From positions 1 to 64,000 of IMG/VR virus record IMGVR_UViG_3300034175_000017: DNA of 64,000 nt; one strand, 5' to 3'. This document shows, piece after piece, positions 6,332 to 14,192 of this stretch. A program made the translations under genes and the position numbers. Under the pieces are notes generated by a model, which worked only from the letters and a program-made list of their open reading frames with translations, made no database searches and was not told the origin of the DNA. Source of the DNA: a virus. Position 1 is the first letter of the stretch, and every line of letters begins with the position of its first letter.

Positions 6332-6488
6332 GTGGAACGGCAGGGAGTTTGGCGGGCAGGACGACATGGGGAATGCCTGTAGCATCCTCGGCGTCGTCAG
6401 CCAAGCGTGTGGCGTGGCGATACGTCATTGGGTTCGGGTTCATGGCGAGGGCGCGTTCTGTGTTCCAGACGATGTAGGATTTACGCAT
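6306..6488 (-). CDS. Hypothetical protein (60 aa)
   Basis: Sixty residues starting MRKSYIVWNTERALAMN, with AAGAGGAA upstream of the ATG and an eight-base overlap with the preceding gene. Proline- and histidine-rich C-terminus. No recognised family. Confidence 0.6.
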   Translation of the reverse strand: MRKSYIVWNTERALAMNPNPMTYRHATRLADDAEDATGIPHVVLPAKLPAVPHGRVAAHG

Positions 6489-6765
6489 TTCGATATTCCT
6501 CTTTCTTGAGCATGGAGATAGTCGCACGGCCAATGGCCATGACTTGGTTCACCTCACGCCTTTGCTGAACCATCTTGGGACAAGGTGGCTTTGGCTTGGG
6601 CGCAACTGTGATCTTGGGGCGAAGCTTGAGAAGCTTCTTAACGTGGCCCTTACTCGGAGGCGTGTAGGTCCGCGCCTTGTCGAAACATTCCGCCGCATAT
6701 TGCGTATCGCCGCGAGCGTTATCGCGCAGATACGGCCAGACGGCATAAATCTCGGACGTGGACAT
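6481..6765 (-). CDS. Hypothetical protein (94 aa)
   Basis: Ninety-four residues. Residues 1-30 are aromatic and acidic; the middle is basic and proline-rich (KLLKLRPKITVAPKPKPP); the end is helical. GGAG precedes the ATG. Two copies of the CTTAAACTGTTTAAG palindrome lie upstream of its start, so its operon may be controlled there. Function unknown. Confidence 0.7.
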   Translation of the reverse strand: MSTSEIYAVWPYLRDNARGDTQYAAECFDKARTYTPPSKGHVKKLLKLRPKITVAPKPKPPCPKMVQQRREVNQVMAIGRATISMLKKEEYRNA

Positions 6766-6822
6766 TTGGGAAACTCCGCAAAGCCGGAAAAATCCGGGCG
6801 ACCCCTACAAACTGAACAAAAC

Positions 6823-6841
6823 GACTTAAACTGTTTAAGTC
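6823..6841. repeat. Palindrome copy 1 (candidate operator)
   Basis: GACTTAAACTGTTTAAGTC is a perfect 19-base palindrome about a central T. It lies 58 bases upstream of the minus-strand gene starting at 6765. An identical copy is at 7685-7703 and a 15-base core copy at 6932-6946. Confidence 0.65.
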
Positions 6842-6901
6842 TGGCGATGAAGATGCACCACGCGCAGTTGCGCTCATGCACCTACATGGCAAGACTTCTC
6901 A

Positions 6902-6923
6902 CCCCCTGCCAGACGGCAGGGGG
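6902..6923 (-). terminator. Hairpin downstream of the 233-aa gene
   Basis: CCCCCTGCC (6902-6910) and GGCAGGGGG (6915-6923) form a nine-base GC-rich stem with a four-base loop, 26 bases after the stop of the minus-strand gene at 6949. There is no U-tract on either side, so termination may be weak or factor-dependent. Confidence 0.5.
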
Positions 6924-6931
6924 TGGAAGGG

Positions 6932-6946
6932 CTTAAACTGTTTAAG
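6932..6946. repeat. Palindrome copy 2 (candidate operator)
   Basis: CTTAAACTGTTTAAG, the 15-base core of the palindrome found at 6823 and 7685. It lies between the stop of the 233-residue gene and the hairpin at 6902-6923. Confidence 0.6.
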
Positions 6947-6948
6947 TG

Positions 6949-7650
6949 TTAGGCGGCGATTGCTTCCACTTCGGGCTGTGCGGTGACTTCCACGTCACTG
7001 TTTACCGCTTCCACTAGTAGGGCGATTGCATCGTGCGCCGCTTCCCGCTCCTCAAGAGGGGCGGCACGATAGGCGGCAAGTAGGGCTTCCGCCATGCTGG
7101 CAAGGCTAGGGGCTTCCCCTTCCACTGGTGGAACAGGGTTGGCGTTGGCGTTGGCTTCCCCTTCCGAAGCGTCCGCTTGTGCCTTGGCAGCTTCCAATTC
7201 AGCGGCCTTCTTTGCCGCCTTCTTGGCGTCCGCTTCCGCCTTGCGGAAGCCGTTGGCAAGATAATGGATTGAGGACAATCCAGCGAGGACTTGATCCCGC
7301 TGTTCCTCGCTTAGCGTGCTCCACTTTTCAGCGACAAGGCGAGCATTGGAAAAGTAAACTTCCAACCGGCCTTTGGCCTTCTTGCCGTTGTCGCTTGTGC
7401 CTAGCGTCTGCCAACCCGCCGCCACCTTGCTATCGCCGATTAGAGCATCAAGGTTGGCGTTGTCCCGATATACAGCCCGGAACAGTGACGTTCCCCAAGA
7501 CTTAGCCGTGTCGCCAATGGCAGCTTCCGCCTTAACAGTCTGTTCCACGATGGAAGCGGCACTTGCGAGCATTAGCGAACGGCTATCCAGTGCTTCCGTA
7601 TCAAGCACGATTGCGGAGTCGTTGGCGTTGTCGATGATAACTTGCGTCAT
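6949..7650 (-). CDS. Hypothetical protein with low-complexity tail (233 aa)
   Basis: A 233-residue soluble protein. Residues 1-140 are a mixed helical domain (SWGTSLFRAVYRDNA; WSTLSEEQRDQVLAGLSSIH). Residues 140-185 are an alanine-, lysine- and glutamate-rich linker, and the rest is an acidic helical tail. AGGGA precedes the ATG. It is isolated by noncoding DNA on both sides and flanked by palindromes at 6932 and 7685, so it is probably an individually regulated transcript. No family recognised. Confidence 0.75.
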   Translation of the reverse strand: MTQVIIDNANDSAIVLDTEALDSRSLMLASAASIVEQTVKAEAAIGDTAKSWGTSLFRAVYRDNANLDALIGDSKVAAGWQTLGTSDNGKKAKGRLEVYFSNARLVAEKWSTLSEEQRDQVLAGLSSIHYLANGFRKAEADAKKAAKKAAELEAAKAQADASEGEANANANPVPPVEGEAPSLASMAEALLAAYRAAPLEEREAAHDAIALLVEAVNSDVEVTAQPEVEAIAA

Positions 7651-7684
7651 TGGATAATTCCCTATGGGATAGTGTGGAAGGAAA

Positions 7685-7703
7685 GACTTAAACTGTTTAA
7701 GTC
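7685..7703. repeat. Palindrome copy 3 (candidate operator)
   Basis: GACTTAAACTGTTTAAGTC, identical over 19 bases to copy 1, located 35 bases upstream of the start of the 233-residue gene. That distance is typical for a repressor or activator site overlapping a promoter. Confidence 0.65.
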
Positions 7704-8041
7704 TCGTTCCAACTCATGTTGGCGCAATCCTCCCGCCTCCAAAGCAGCCTTGTTAGGGGCGGGGAGGGGGTGCTAGGCCAACGCTCGCACCCTATATAGG
7801 GCACAGCGGCGGCCAACCCGGCGAACCGAGGATTGAAACAACAATGAGAAAGAACGAGTCACCCCCAAATAGTAAAACGTAAGGGAGGCAAAGCGATGGT
7901 CTATCGGGCTAGGGTAAAGACATACCCTAAGCCATAGCTAACCCCTTGAAGGGTAACACAATTTATTCTTTCTTTTCCCCGCCCCTACCTACATTATCCC
8001 TCCTCCCCTCCGAAAATATTTTTCGTCGTTTTACGAAAGAC
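7704..8041. other. Noncoding region with hairpins
   Basis: About 340 bases at the switch from minus- to plus-strand genes. Only trivial reading frames (12-13 codons) exist. It holds a strong hairpin GGCTAGGGTA/TACCCTAAGCC (7907-7933, one bulged A), a CCCTT/AAGGG stem just after it, a pyrimidine-rich run (about 7965-8010) and TTTCGT/ACGAAA. It could contain regulatory RNA or promoters for both directions; I see no gene. Confidence 0.5.
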
Positions 8042-8070
8042 TTGACGTATTCTTTTCTTAAGTCTAGGTT
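8042..8070 (+). promoter_or_regulatory. Possible promoter for the fibre block
   Basis: TTGACG (8042-8047) and TAGGTT (8065-8070) are spaced by 17 bases. Transcription would begin at or just before the ATG at 8077, giving a leaderless or nearly leaderless message. Weak -10 match. Confidence 0.3.
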
Positions 8071-8076
8071 CTGCTG

Positions 8077-8421
8077 ATGAGCACATATTATGACAAGAAC
8101 CGAGAGATTCGCCTCAAGTATTCCAACGAATACTACCTTCGCACCCGTGACACGAGACGCCCCAACCGTCTCCTTACTGAGGCAAAGAAACGAGCCAAGG
8201 CGTCTGGCCTACCCTTTGACCTAACAATAGATGACATCGTGATCCCAACGATGTGCCCGGTCCTAAATAAGCCAATGGTGTCCGCTAGTTTGGATCGCAA
8301 AGACAACGACAAGGGTTACGTCAAAGGGAACGTATTTGTAATTTCTTTGGAAGCCAATCAGAAGAAGCGGGATTCAAGCATTGCTGACCTTGAAGCAATC
8401 CTTGCATATATGAAATCCTAA
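8077..8421 (+). CDS. HNH endonuclease of the endonuclease VII type (114 aa)
   Basis: The C-terminal half has the pattern of phage recombination endonuclease VII-like HNH nucleases: a cysteine in CPVLN, then SLDRKDNDKGYVKGN, then VFVISLEANQKKRD. The N-terminal half is basic (RLLTEAKKRAKASG). Such nucleases cut DNA with a divalent metal; small solitary versions are often mobile homing-type genes inserted in phage genomes. It has one rather than two CxxC-type zinc pairs. It stands first in the fibre block, after a long noncoding gap, which fits an inserted gene. Role uncertain. Confidence 0.75.
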   Translation: MSTYYDKNREIRLKYSNEYYLRTRDTRRPNRLLTEAKKRAKASGLPFDLTIDDIVIPTMCPVLNKPMVSASLDRKDNDKGYVKGNVFVISLEANQKKRDSSIADLEAILAYMKS

Positions 8422-8477
8422 CAACCGCTACATCCATGCCCTTGACAACACGCTGCCCCACAGCCATTCAGCATGGC

Positions 8478-8774
8478 ATGACCCAATCCTTCTCCATCTA
8501 CCAAGGTGACACCTTCCTCGCAGACGCCGTGTATCGGACAGCAGAGGGCGTGCCCATTCCCATCACCCCCGGCCTAATCTCAGCATCCCTCAAGACGCGA
8601 GACGACCGGCACATGCCGATCCAAGTCATACTTGGCGAAGCTGTTGGAACCTATCAGTTGAAAGCAGACACAGAGAACTGGCCCCTCGGTCGAAACTTCT
8701 TGGTTGTCCGATATACGTCTGAGGGTATTGTGCGAACCGCCGAAATGGTTCAGGTAAACGTGGAAGATGCGTAA
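8478..8774 (+). CDS. Small virion-type protein next to fibres (98 aa)
   Basis: About 98 residues from the ATG at 8478 (MTQSFSIYQGDTFLADAVY). The N-terminus, an alternating strand with IYQGDTF, resembles the short beta-sandwich proteins that phages place near tail fibres and baseplates. An earlier ATG at 8436 is possible but gives an unnatural N-terminus. It overlaps the collagen-like gene by one base (TAATG). Exact role unknown; probably structural. Confidence 0.6.
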   Translation: MTQSFSIYQGDTFLADAVYRTAEGVPIPITPGLISASLKTRDDRHMPIQVILGEAVGTYQLKADTENWPLGRNFLVVRYTSEGIVRTAEMVQVNVEDA

Positions 8775-8989
8775 TGCCAAACGAAACAATTCTAGTTATC
8801 ACCCAACGGGACGCAACCACGCAACTTGACCCCTTGCCAGTGGGGGGTGTATTGACGCTAACACACGAAGGCGGTTTACCCGGCCCTCCGGGGCCACAAG
8901 GACCAATCGGTCCAACTTTGGTAGTCACCGGCACTGAAGTTTTTGACCCCGGAGACCTGTTGGTCTACCTAGAGAATGGAATGAATTGA
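8774..8989 (+). CDS. Short collagen-like fibre protein (71 aa)
   Basis: Seventy-one residues with a central collagen-like Gly-X-Y run (LPGPPGPQGPIGP, about residues 35-47) between two short beta-like segments. Phage fibres use such stretches to form triple helices, so this is likely a trimeric linker or accessory part of the adjacent fibres. Too short to be a fibre by itself. Confidence 0.7.
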   Translation: MPNETILVITQRDATTQLDPLPVGGVLTLTHEGGLPGPPGPQGPIGPTLVVTGTEVFDPGDLLVYLENGMN

Positions 8990-8990
8990 T

Positions 8991-9503
8991 ATGGCTACCC
9001 TTCAGACCCGCCTTCAAGACCTCGCAACTGCGATTGGCACACAGATCAAGACCATCAAGACGACCGAAGGTCAGCTTACCGCGTTGACGACCGATGCGAA
9101 GACCAGCCTTGTCGCCGCGATCAACGAACTTCAGGCAGAGATCAATGCTGCTGTCGCCGCTTCCGGTGCCACCATCAACGACGCTGCTACGGTATCGACC
9201 ACGCAGACTTACTCGATCACGAAGATTCGTGACCTTGTTTCGACCAGCATTGCAGTTCTGACAACCGGCGCTCCTGCCGCGATGGATACGCTGGACGAAC
9301 TGTCGGCTGCTTTGGGTGATGATGCAAACTTCGCAGCCACCATCACGACTGCTCTGGCCAACCGTGTTCGCTTCGACGCCGTTCAGACCTTGACCGCCCC
9401 ACAGAAGGCACAGGCTAAGGCGAACATCGACGCATACGGCTCGCTGGAACTCGGCAACCCCGACACAGACTTGGTGGCCGTCCTTACTACCGCGATGGCG
9501 TAA
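8991..9503 (+). CDS. Tail fibre component (170 aa)
   Basis: One hundred and seventy residues, alanine- and threonine-rich, helical N-terminal half (LQDLATAIGTQIKTIKTT), then LDELSAALGDDANFAATITT and a LTAPQKAQAKANIDAYG stretch. These last two motifs recur in many phage tail-fibre proteins, usually just before the tip. It begins two bases after the collagen-like gene and leads directly into the large fibre. Confidence 0.75.
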   Translation: MATLQTRLQDLATAIGTQIKTIKTTEGQLTALTTDAKTSLVAAINELQAEINAAVAASGATINDAATVSTTQTYSITKIRDLVSTSIAVLTTGAPAAMDTLDELSAALGDDANFAATITTALANRVRFDAVQTLTAPQKAQAKANIDAYGSLELGNPDTDLVAVLTTAMA

Positions 9504-9506
9504 CAC

Positions 9507-12500
9507 ATGACGCTTCAGGGTCGCCTTGAAGCGTTTGCGACTGCCGTTGGAGCCAAGTTTAAGGCTATAACTCCACGTTTGCAGCCCGCAGGCGGCACAA
9601 TTGGCCAAGTATTGGCCAAAAATAGTGCAACTGACTTCGATTTTGGGTTCATTACACCCGGAACTGTGCGTTCTGTGGTGCTAACTCAGCCGATTTCGGG
9701 CTTTACGATCACCAATTCGGGCGCTTCCCAATCAACCAACGCCTCTTCGACGTTCGCTTTGGCCGACGATTTGGCTGCTGTTGAGGGTCTTTCGACCCTT
9801 GGTTTCGTCAAGCGCAGTGCCACAAACACTTGGACAACGCAGTCGGCTATCGCTTTGGGCGACCTTGGGACCATCCCCGCCCTCACAATCCTTGGTAACA
9901 TAGGTGGAAGTGCCGCTTCTCCTGCTGCGCTGACTCCAACTGAGGTCACTTCGCTGCTCGATATCTTCACGGCGGGCAAGAAGGGCCTTGTTCCACCCGC
10001 ACCTGCTGTTCCTTCGGGTCTGTTTCTGACCGACTACGGGACTTGGGTCGCTGCGCCCACTGGATCGGGCGGTCCTTCCACTCCAAGCGAGCCGACCTCT
10101 GCTCCTCAGCCGATTGAGTGGGTTCCTGTAACTGCAATAGGGACGGGATCACCACAAACGATCAACCTGACCGCAGCCCTTGCTGCTGACCAAATCTTTG
10201 TCTATGTCCAAGGTCTTCTTCTCGACCCGACCACCGAATACACGGTGAGTGGGGCTGTTCTAACGCTGACTGCGGGCCTTGGTGATATGATTACAGTTCG
10301 GTATCTTAGCTCTACCGCACCTGTTGTGAGCAACGACACGACGCCGAATGCGTTCTCCTTTACTGATGCACCCGGTGTAGCTCTTGGTGCCGTCCAGACT
10401 TCCAACACGATCACTGTTGCTGGTCTTGGTATTGGCATCCCAACTGCTGTGAACATCAGCAACGGCACCTATTCTAAGAATGGTGGCACCTATACCAACG
10501 CTTCGACTTCGGCTGTGAACGGCGACACCTTCTCGGTGCGTCACACGTCATCCGCGCAGAACAGCACGGCGGTCAACACGATCCTCACTATTGGTGGTGT
10601 CAGCGATACGTTCACCTCGACCACCTCTGCGGCTGCTGTGGATGCCACCCCGAACCAGTTTGCGTTCACTGATGTGACCAACGTGGTCGCTAGTTCTGTG
10701 CAGACCTCGAATACTATCACGATCAGCGGCATGACGGCTGGTGCAAGTGCGGCAGTCACGATCACCAACGGCACCTACTCCAAGAACGGTGGAGCCTACA
10801 CTGGTGCTGCTGGAACTGCCTCTGTTGGTGACACCTTCTCGGTGCGTCACACTGCTTCTGCGGCAGGCACGGCCAACACTGACACGACGCTGACCATCGG
10901 CGGTATCAGCGACACTTTTACCTCGACCACTGCTGCTGCTGCACAGGCTGGTGTCCCCGGCATCATCATGAGCAGCGACGTGGAAATGGATCACGACGAC
11001 CTTGCAATGTTTGGTGTCTGCGTTGGCATGCACCAGCGCAATCAGGTCAACATCCTTGCATGGGTCGCTGACTGTCGCGTTCCTACCGGGTCGGCTGCGC
11101 TTCGCGGCGTTCTCAACTATTCCGGCCTGAACCACATCCCTGTTGGGCAGTGGAAGGGCAATACGGGCGGCACCGGCACGACGTGGGCGAATGAAGTCGC
11201 TACGATGACCGGCACTGGCGATCTTCGCATGGCCGACTTCCCTGATGCTGTTGCTGTGACTCGCACGGCCATCATTAACGCGCCAACCAACAACAACATC
11301 ATCATTTCGGGCGGTTCGGCCAGTGTTATCGCTGGTTTCTTGCAGACCCCCGGCGATGCTGCCGATCCTCGCACCGGCCTTCAGCTTGCAATCGACAAGG
11401 TTACTCGCATTGGCTACATGGGCGGCGAGATGGGCACGACCACCAACGAGTATAACTACGGTCACGATATGGCTGCTGCTGAGTATATGCTCAACAACTG
11501 CCCTGTGCCTCTCTTCTTGGTCAGCGGTTCCGAGACCGGCAACATCGTTTCGGGTCCTGCTCAAAGCCAAGACCCCGCGCTCGACCCATATCGTGCAGGC
11601 TTCTTGGCCACGAAGGTCAATCCGGGCGGCGCGTTTATGACCGCTACCGACAAGCGTGCGTCGTATGACCCGACTACGCTGCATTACGCGGTGGTGGGCA
11701 ACTCCACTGGTGCATATGCGTATGTGCGAGGCACGCAGGCCCGCAACCCCGGCACCAACGGTGGTATCTGGACGCCTAGCCCAACTGGTCCTCACTATCA
11801 CCTCGACGTGGTGGCTTCGCTCGCCTCTGTGGGCGCTGTGCTGGATGATCTAATCGCGGAAGCCTACGTTGCACCCTACGTCTTGCCTGCCCCAACTGGT
11901 TTGGTAGCGACTGACGTTCAGAGCACTTCGTTCAAGATCAACATGGCCGAGCTTTCGGGTGCCACGTCCTACGAGTCGTCGGTGAACGGCGGCGCTTGGA
12001 CTGCATTGCCTCGTTCGCGCCTCATCGGTGGCCTTCAGCCTTCGACTGCCAACACAATTAAGCTGCGCGGCATCCGCCCCGGTGCAGTTGGCACGGCCAG
12101 TGCGGACATCACTGTGACGACCACTGCTGCTGCTGCTTTGTGGTCGCCTGATGAGTTGCTCGCGTCCAAGAAGATTGCTCGCTACCGGATGGAAGCTGAT
12201 GCGGCCACCATCGCAGGCGGCACGGCCTCACAGGTCAATGACTTGTGGGGAACTCGTCACATGTTGCAGGCAAACACGGCTTTGCAGCCTGTTGCCACGA
12301 ACACCGCATTCAACGGTGAAGCTCCGGGCTTCTCGGCCAGCAGTGACGAGATGGTTGCAGCCAACGCCTTGATGGGCCTGACCAACAACGTGTTCGTCTT
12401 CATATTGCTGCGTTACAAGGGCGGCAACACCAACGATGGTCGCGTGGTCTCAATGGCTCGCGCTGGCAGCGCAGACTGGGATAACGGCATCATTCCAATG

Positions 12501-12905
12501 TCGATCCGCGCAAACGGTACTTGGTGGGGTTCGTTCTTCGGAGCCAGTTCTGCTGACGGCACCACGCCTCAGACGCCTATTATCGTTTCCTCGTATCTCG
12601 ACAACCTCACCGTCGCCAAGCGCGTCAATGGGTTGCAGATCAGCACGGCCACTGTAACCGCTCGCAATCTGGCGAACACCGCTCGTCTCGGCATCTTCGA
12701 CAACGTGCAGGACGTGGGCACGCAAGAGCCTGCACAGGTCGAGATGGCGGAACTCATCATCTGCAAGGACCTGACGATAGCCGAGGTCGAGAAAATCGAG
12801 GGCTACCTTGCATGGCGTTCGCGTGGCACTGGCAACATCAAGTATAACTCGTTGCTCAACGTCAACCATCCTTACAAGGTGGCCTATCCGCCTGCCGGGT
12901 CTTAA
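9507..12905 (+). CDS. Large tail fibre with nucleoside-hydrolase-like domain (1132 aa)
   Basis: Modular protein. Residues 1-270: fibre-type N-terminus (LEAFATAVGAKFKAI; GTIGQVLAKNSATDF). Residues about 275-480: two near-identical beta repeats of roughly 103 residues (each with GTYSKNGG and GDTFSVRHT). Residues about 481-790: a nucleoside-hydrolase-like domain with the acidic metal-binding motif SDVEMDHDDLAMFG, an IGYMGGEMG stretch and NYGHDMAAAEYML. Residues about 790-870: fibronectin-III-like. Residues about 875-1110: lectin/LamG-like jelly-roll, usual for host-binding tips. The enzyme family cleaves N-glycosidic bonds of ribonucleosides; on a fibre it may act on, or merely bind, a surface sugar. 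The motif looks intact, activity is not proven. Confidence 0.8.
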   Translation: MTLQGRLEAFATAVGAKFKAITPRLQPAGGTIGQVLAKNSATDFDFGFITPGTVRSVVLTQPISGFTITNSGASQSTNASSTFALADDLAAVEGLSTLGFVKRSATNTWTTQSAIALGDLGTIPALTILGNIGGSAASPAALTPTEVTSLLDIFTAGKKGLVPPAPAVPSGLFLTDYGTWVAAPTGSGGPSTPSEPTSAPQPIEWVPVTAIGTGSPQTINLTAALAADQIFVYVQGLLLDPTTEYTVSGAVLTLTAGLGDMITVRYLSSTAPVVSNDTTPNAFSFTDAPGVALGAVQTSNTITVAGLGIGIPTAVNISNGTYSKNGGTYTNASTSAVNGDTFSVRHTSSAQNSTAVNTILTIGGVSDTFTSTTSAAAVDATPNQFAFTDVTNVVASSVQTSNTITISGMTAGASAAVTITNGTYSKNGGAYTGAAGTASVGDTFSVRHTASAAGTANTDTTLTIGGISDTFTSTTAAAAQAGVPGIIMSSDVEMDHDDLAMFGVCVGMHQRNQVNILAWVADCRVPTGSAALRGVLNYSGLNHIPVGQWKGNTGGTGTTWANEVATMTGTGDLRMADFPDAVAVTRTAIINAPTNNNIIISGGSASVIAGFLQTPGDAADPRTGLQLAIDKVTRIGYMGGEMGTTTNEYNYGHDMAAAEYMLNNCPVPLFLVSGSETGNIVSGPAQSQDPALDPYRAGFLATKVNPGGAFMTATDKRASYDPTTLHYAVVGNSTGAYAYVRGTQARNPGTNGGIWTPSPTGPHYHLDVVASLASVGAVLDDLIAEAYVAPYVLPAPTGLVATDVQSTSFKINMAELSGATSYESSVNGGAWTALPRSRLIGGLQPSTANTIKLRGIRPGAVGTASADITVTTTAAAALWSPDELLASKKIARYRMEADAATIAGGTASQVNDLWGTRHMLQANTALQPVATNTAFNGEAPGFSASSDEMVAANALMGLTNNVFVFILLRYKGGNTNDGRVVSMARAGSADWDNGIIPMSIRANGTWWGSFFGASSADGTTPQTPIIVSSYLDNLTVAKRVNGLQISTATVTARNLANTARLGIFDNVQDVGTQEPAQVEMAELIICKDLTIAEVEKIEGYLAWRSRGTGNIKYNSLLNVNHPYKVAYPPAGS
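10324..10947 (+). repeat. Tandem beta-domain repeat inside the fibre gene
   Basis: Two consecutive units of about 310 bases encode matching domains: each starts TPN-F-FTD, contains VQTSNTIT, then GTYSKNGG-YT, GDTFSVRHT and TIGG-SDTFTSTT. They probably lengthen the stalk. Confidence 0.7.
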
Positions 12906-12908
12906 TCC

Positions 12909-14192
12909 ATGAACATTAAGCCGTATCAGATTACGATGAGCGTAGGTGGTGTGCTTGGTCAAACAGCAGCCGGAAATGCACGCCCTCTCACGGCGGCTGA
13001 ACTGACAAACTTCTCGAACACGTTCACGACCACGCTTAAGGGCCTCGTCCCTGCACCGGGCACGTCTACCGGCATGGTGCTCTACGACAATGGAACTTGG
13101 GGTGGCCTGCCTGCTCTTGCGAACGACAGCGTTACCAATCTCAAGCTGGCACAGATGCCCACGCTGACGTTGAAGGGCAATGCCACTGGTGCTCTTGCAA
13201 ATGCGAGCGATCTTACCGTTGCTCAAGTCAATGCGATCCTTCCTGTGTTCACGCAAACGCTCCGTGGTCTTGTCCCACCACCCGGCACAGTAACCGGCAA
13301 GGTGCTGTCAGATAACGGCACTTGGATCACGCCTTCGGGCGGCGGTGGATCGACTGATCCTCTCTGGCTTCCGACTGAATACGTCACTACCAACCCGGCT
13401 AACCCTGCCAGCGGTGTCGTCCTATTTGCCCTCAAGCGTGGCAATCGACGTATCCCCGGATGGGAAGGCACCGATGGTCGTGTTCAGCGCGTGCAGGCGG
13501 CAATAGGCGGTAACAACGTCTATTGGGATCGTGCGACGTGGGGCGCTGCTACCACTTCGGCTATCGGTGTCGGCTGGACCGGCACCCTCACACTCGTAGC
13601 TGGCCCTACCAGCGGCTACCTGAACTCGCTGCCTCGCGGCACGATGACGATTGCCACTGCTGCTGGTATGCTTGATCGACGGACGGCTGTGAACTTCCTG
13701 AACCGTGAAGCGATTTGGGGCGGCTATCATGTGCATATGCGCTTTGGCACTCCTGCTTTGCCAACTGATGCTAAGGTGTTCTTTGGTCTATCGGGCACTG
13801 CTGCTGGCACGGCTTTCACGAACGTCAATCCTTCAACCTTCCTGAATATCTTTGGTGTCGGCAAGGATCAGACGGACACTGCGCTTTCGGTATTCTCGAA
13901 TGACGGCACAGGTGCGGCGACCAAGACGGCTTTGCCTAACACTGGCTCGTTGACCAACATCGCCAATGCCACCTTTCAAGTCGATATTTACACTGTGCCG
14001 GGGGGCGTGGACATTGGTATTCGTGTGCAACGCTACAACAACGCCGATGGCGCGACGACTGTGGACGAGCTTGTGATTGCTACTGACCTTCCAGTAGCGG
14101 CTACCTATAAAGGCGTTCGCTACTGGATGGCCAATACAACGGCGGTGACGCTCACTTTCGCTTACATCCACACCTACATCGAGACGGACTAA
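12909..14192 (+). CDS. Tail fibre or tailspike-like protein (427 aa)
   Basis: Residues 1-150 hold two copies of a short fibre motif (LKGLVPAPGTSTGMVLYDNG and LRGLVPPPGTVTGKVLSDNG) that also occurs in the preceding fibre. The remaining 280 residues form a beta-rich domain of the kind that caps fibres (IWGGYHVHMRFG; FTNVNPSTFLNIFGVG; a terminal VTLTFAYIHTYIETD). It is the last plus-strand gene of the fibre block and overlaps the convergent primase gene by four bases. A receptor-binding role is likely by position. Confidence 0.75.
   Translation: MNIKPYQITMSVGGVLGQTAAGNARPLTAAELTNFSNTFTTTLKGLVPAPGTSTGMVLYDNGTWGGLPALANDSVTNLKLAQMPTLTLKGNATGALANASDLTVAQVNAILPVFTQTLRGLVPPPGTVTGKVLSDNGTWITPSGGGGSTDPLWLPTEYVTTNPANPASGVVLFALKRGNRRIPGWEGTDGRVQRVQAAIGGNNVYWDRATWGAATTSAIGVGWTGTLTLVAGPTSGYLNSLPRGTMTIATAAGMLDRRTAVNFLNREAIWGGYHVHMRFGTPALPTDAKVFFGLSGTAAGTAFTNVNPSTFLNIFGVGKDQTDTALSVFSNDGTGAATKTALPNTGSLTNIANATFQVDIYTVPGGVDIGIRVQRYNNADGATTVDELVIATDLPVAATYKGVRYWMANTTAVTLTFAYIHTYIETD

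Noticed and set aside
10548-11801. 417-codon minus-strand frame opposite the tail fibre
   Set aside because: It is the shadow of a strongly biased coding sequence (Arg- and Ser-rich, no motifs) and would overlap the fibre gene completely.
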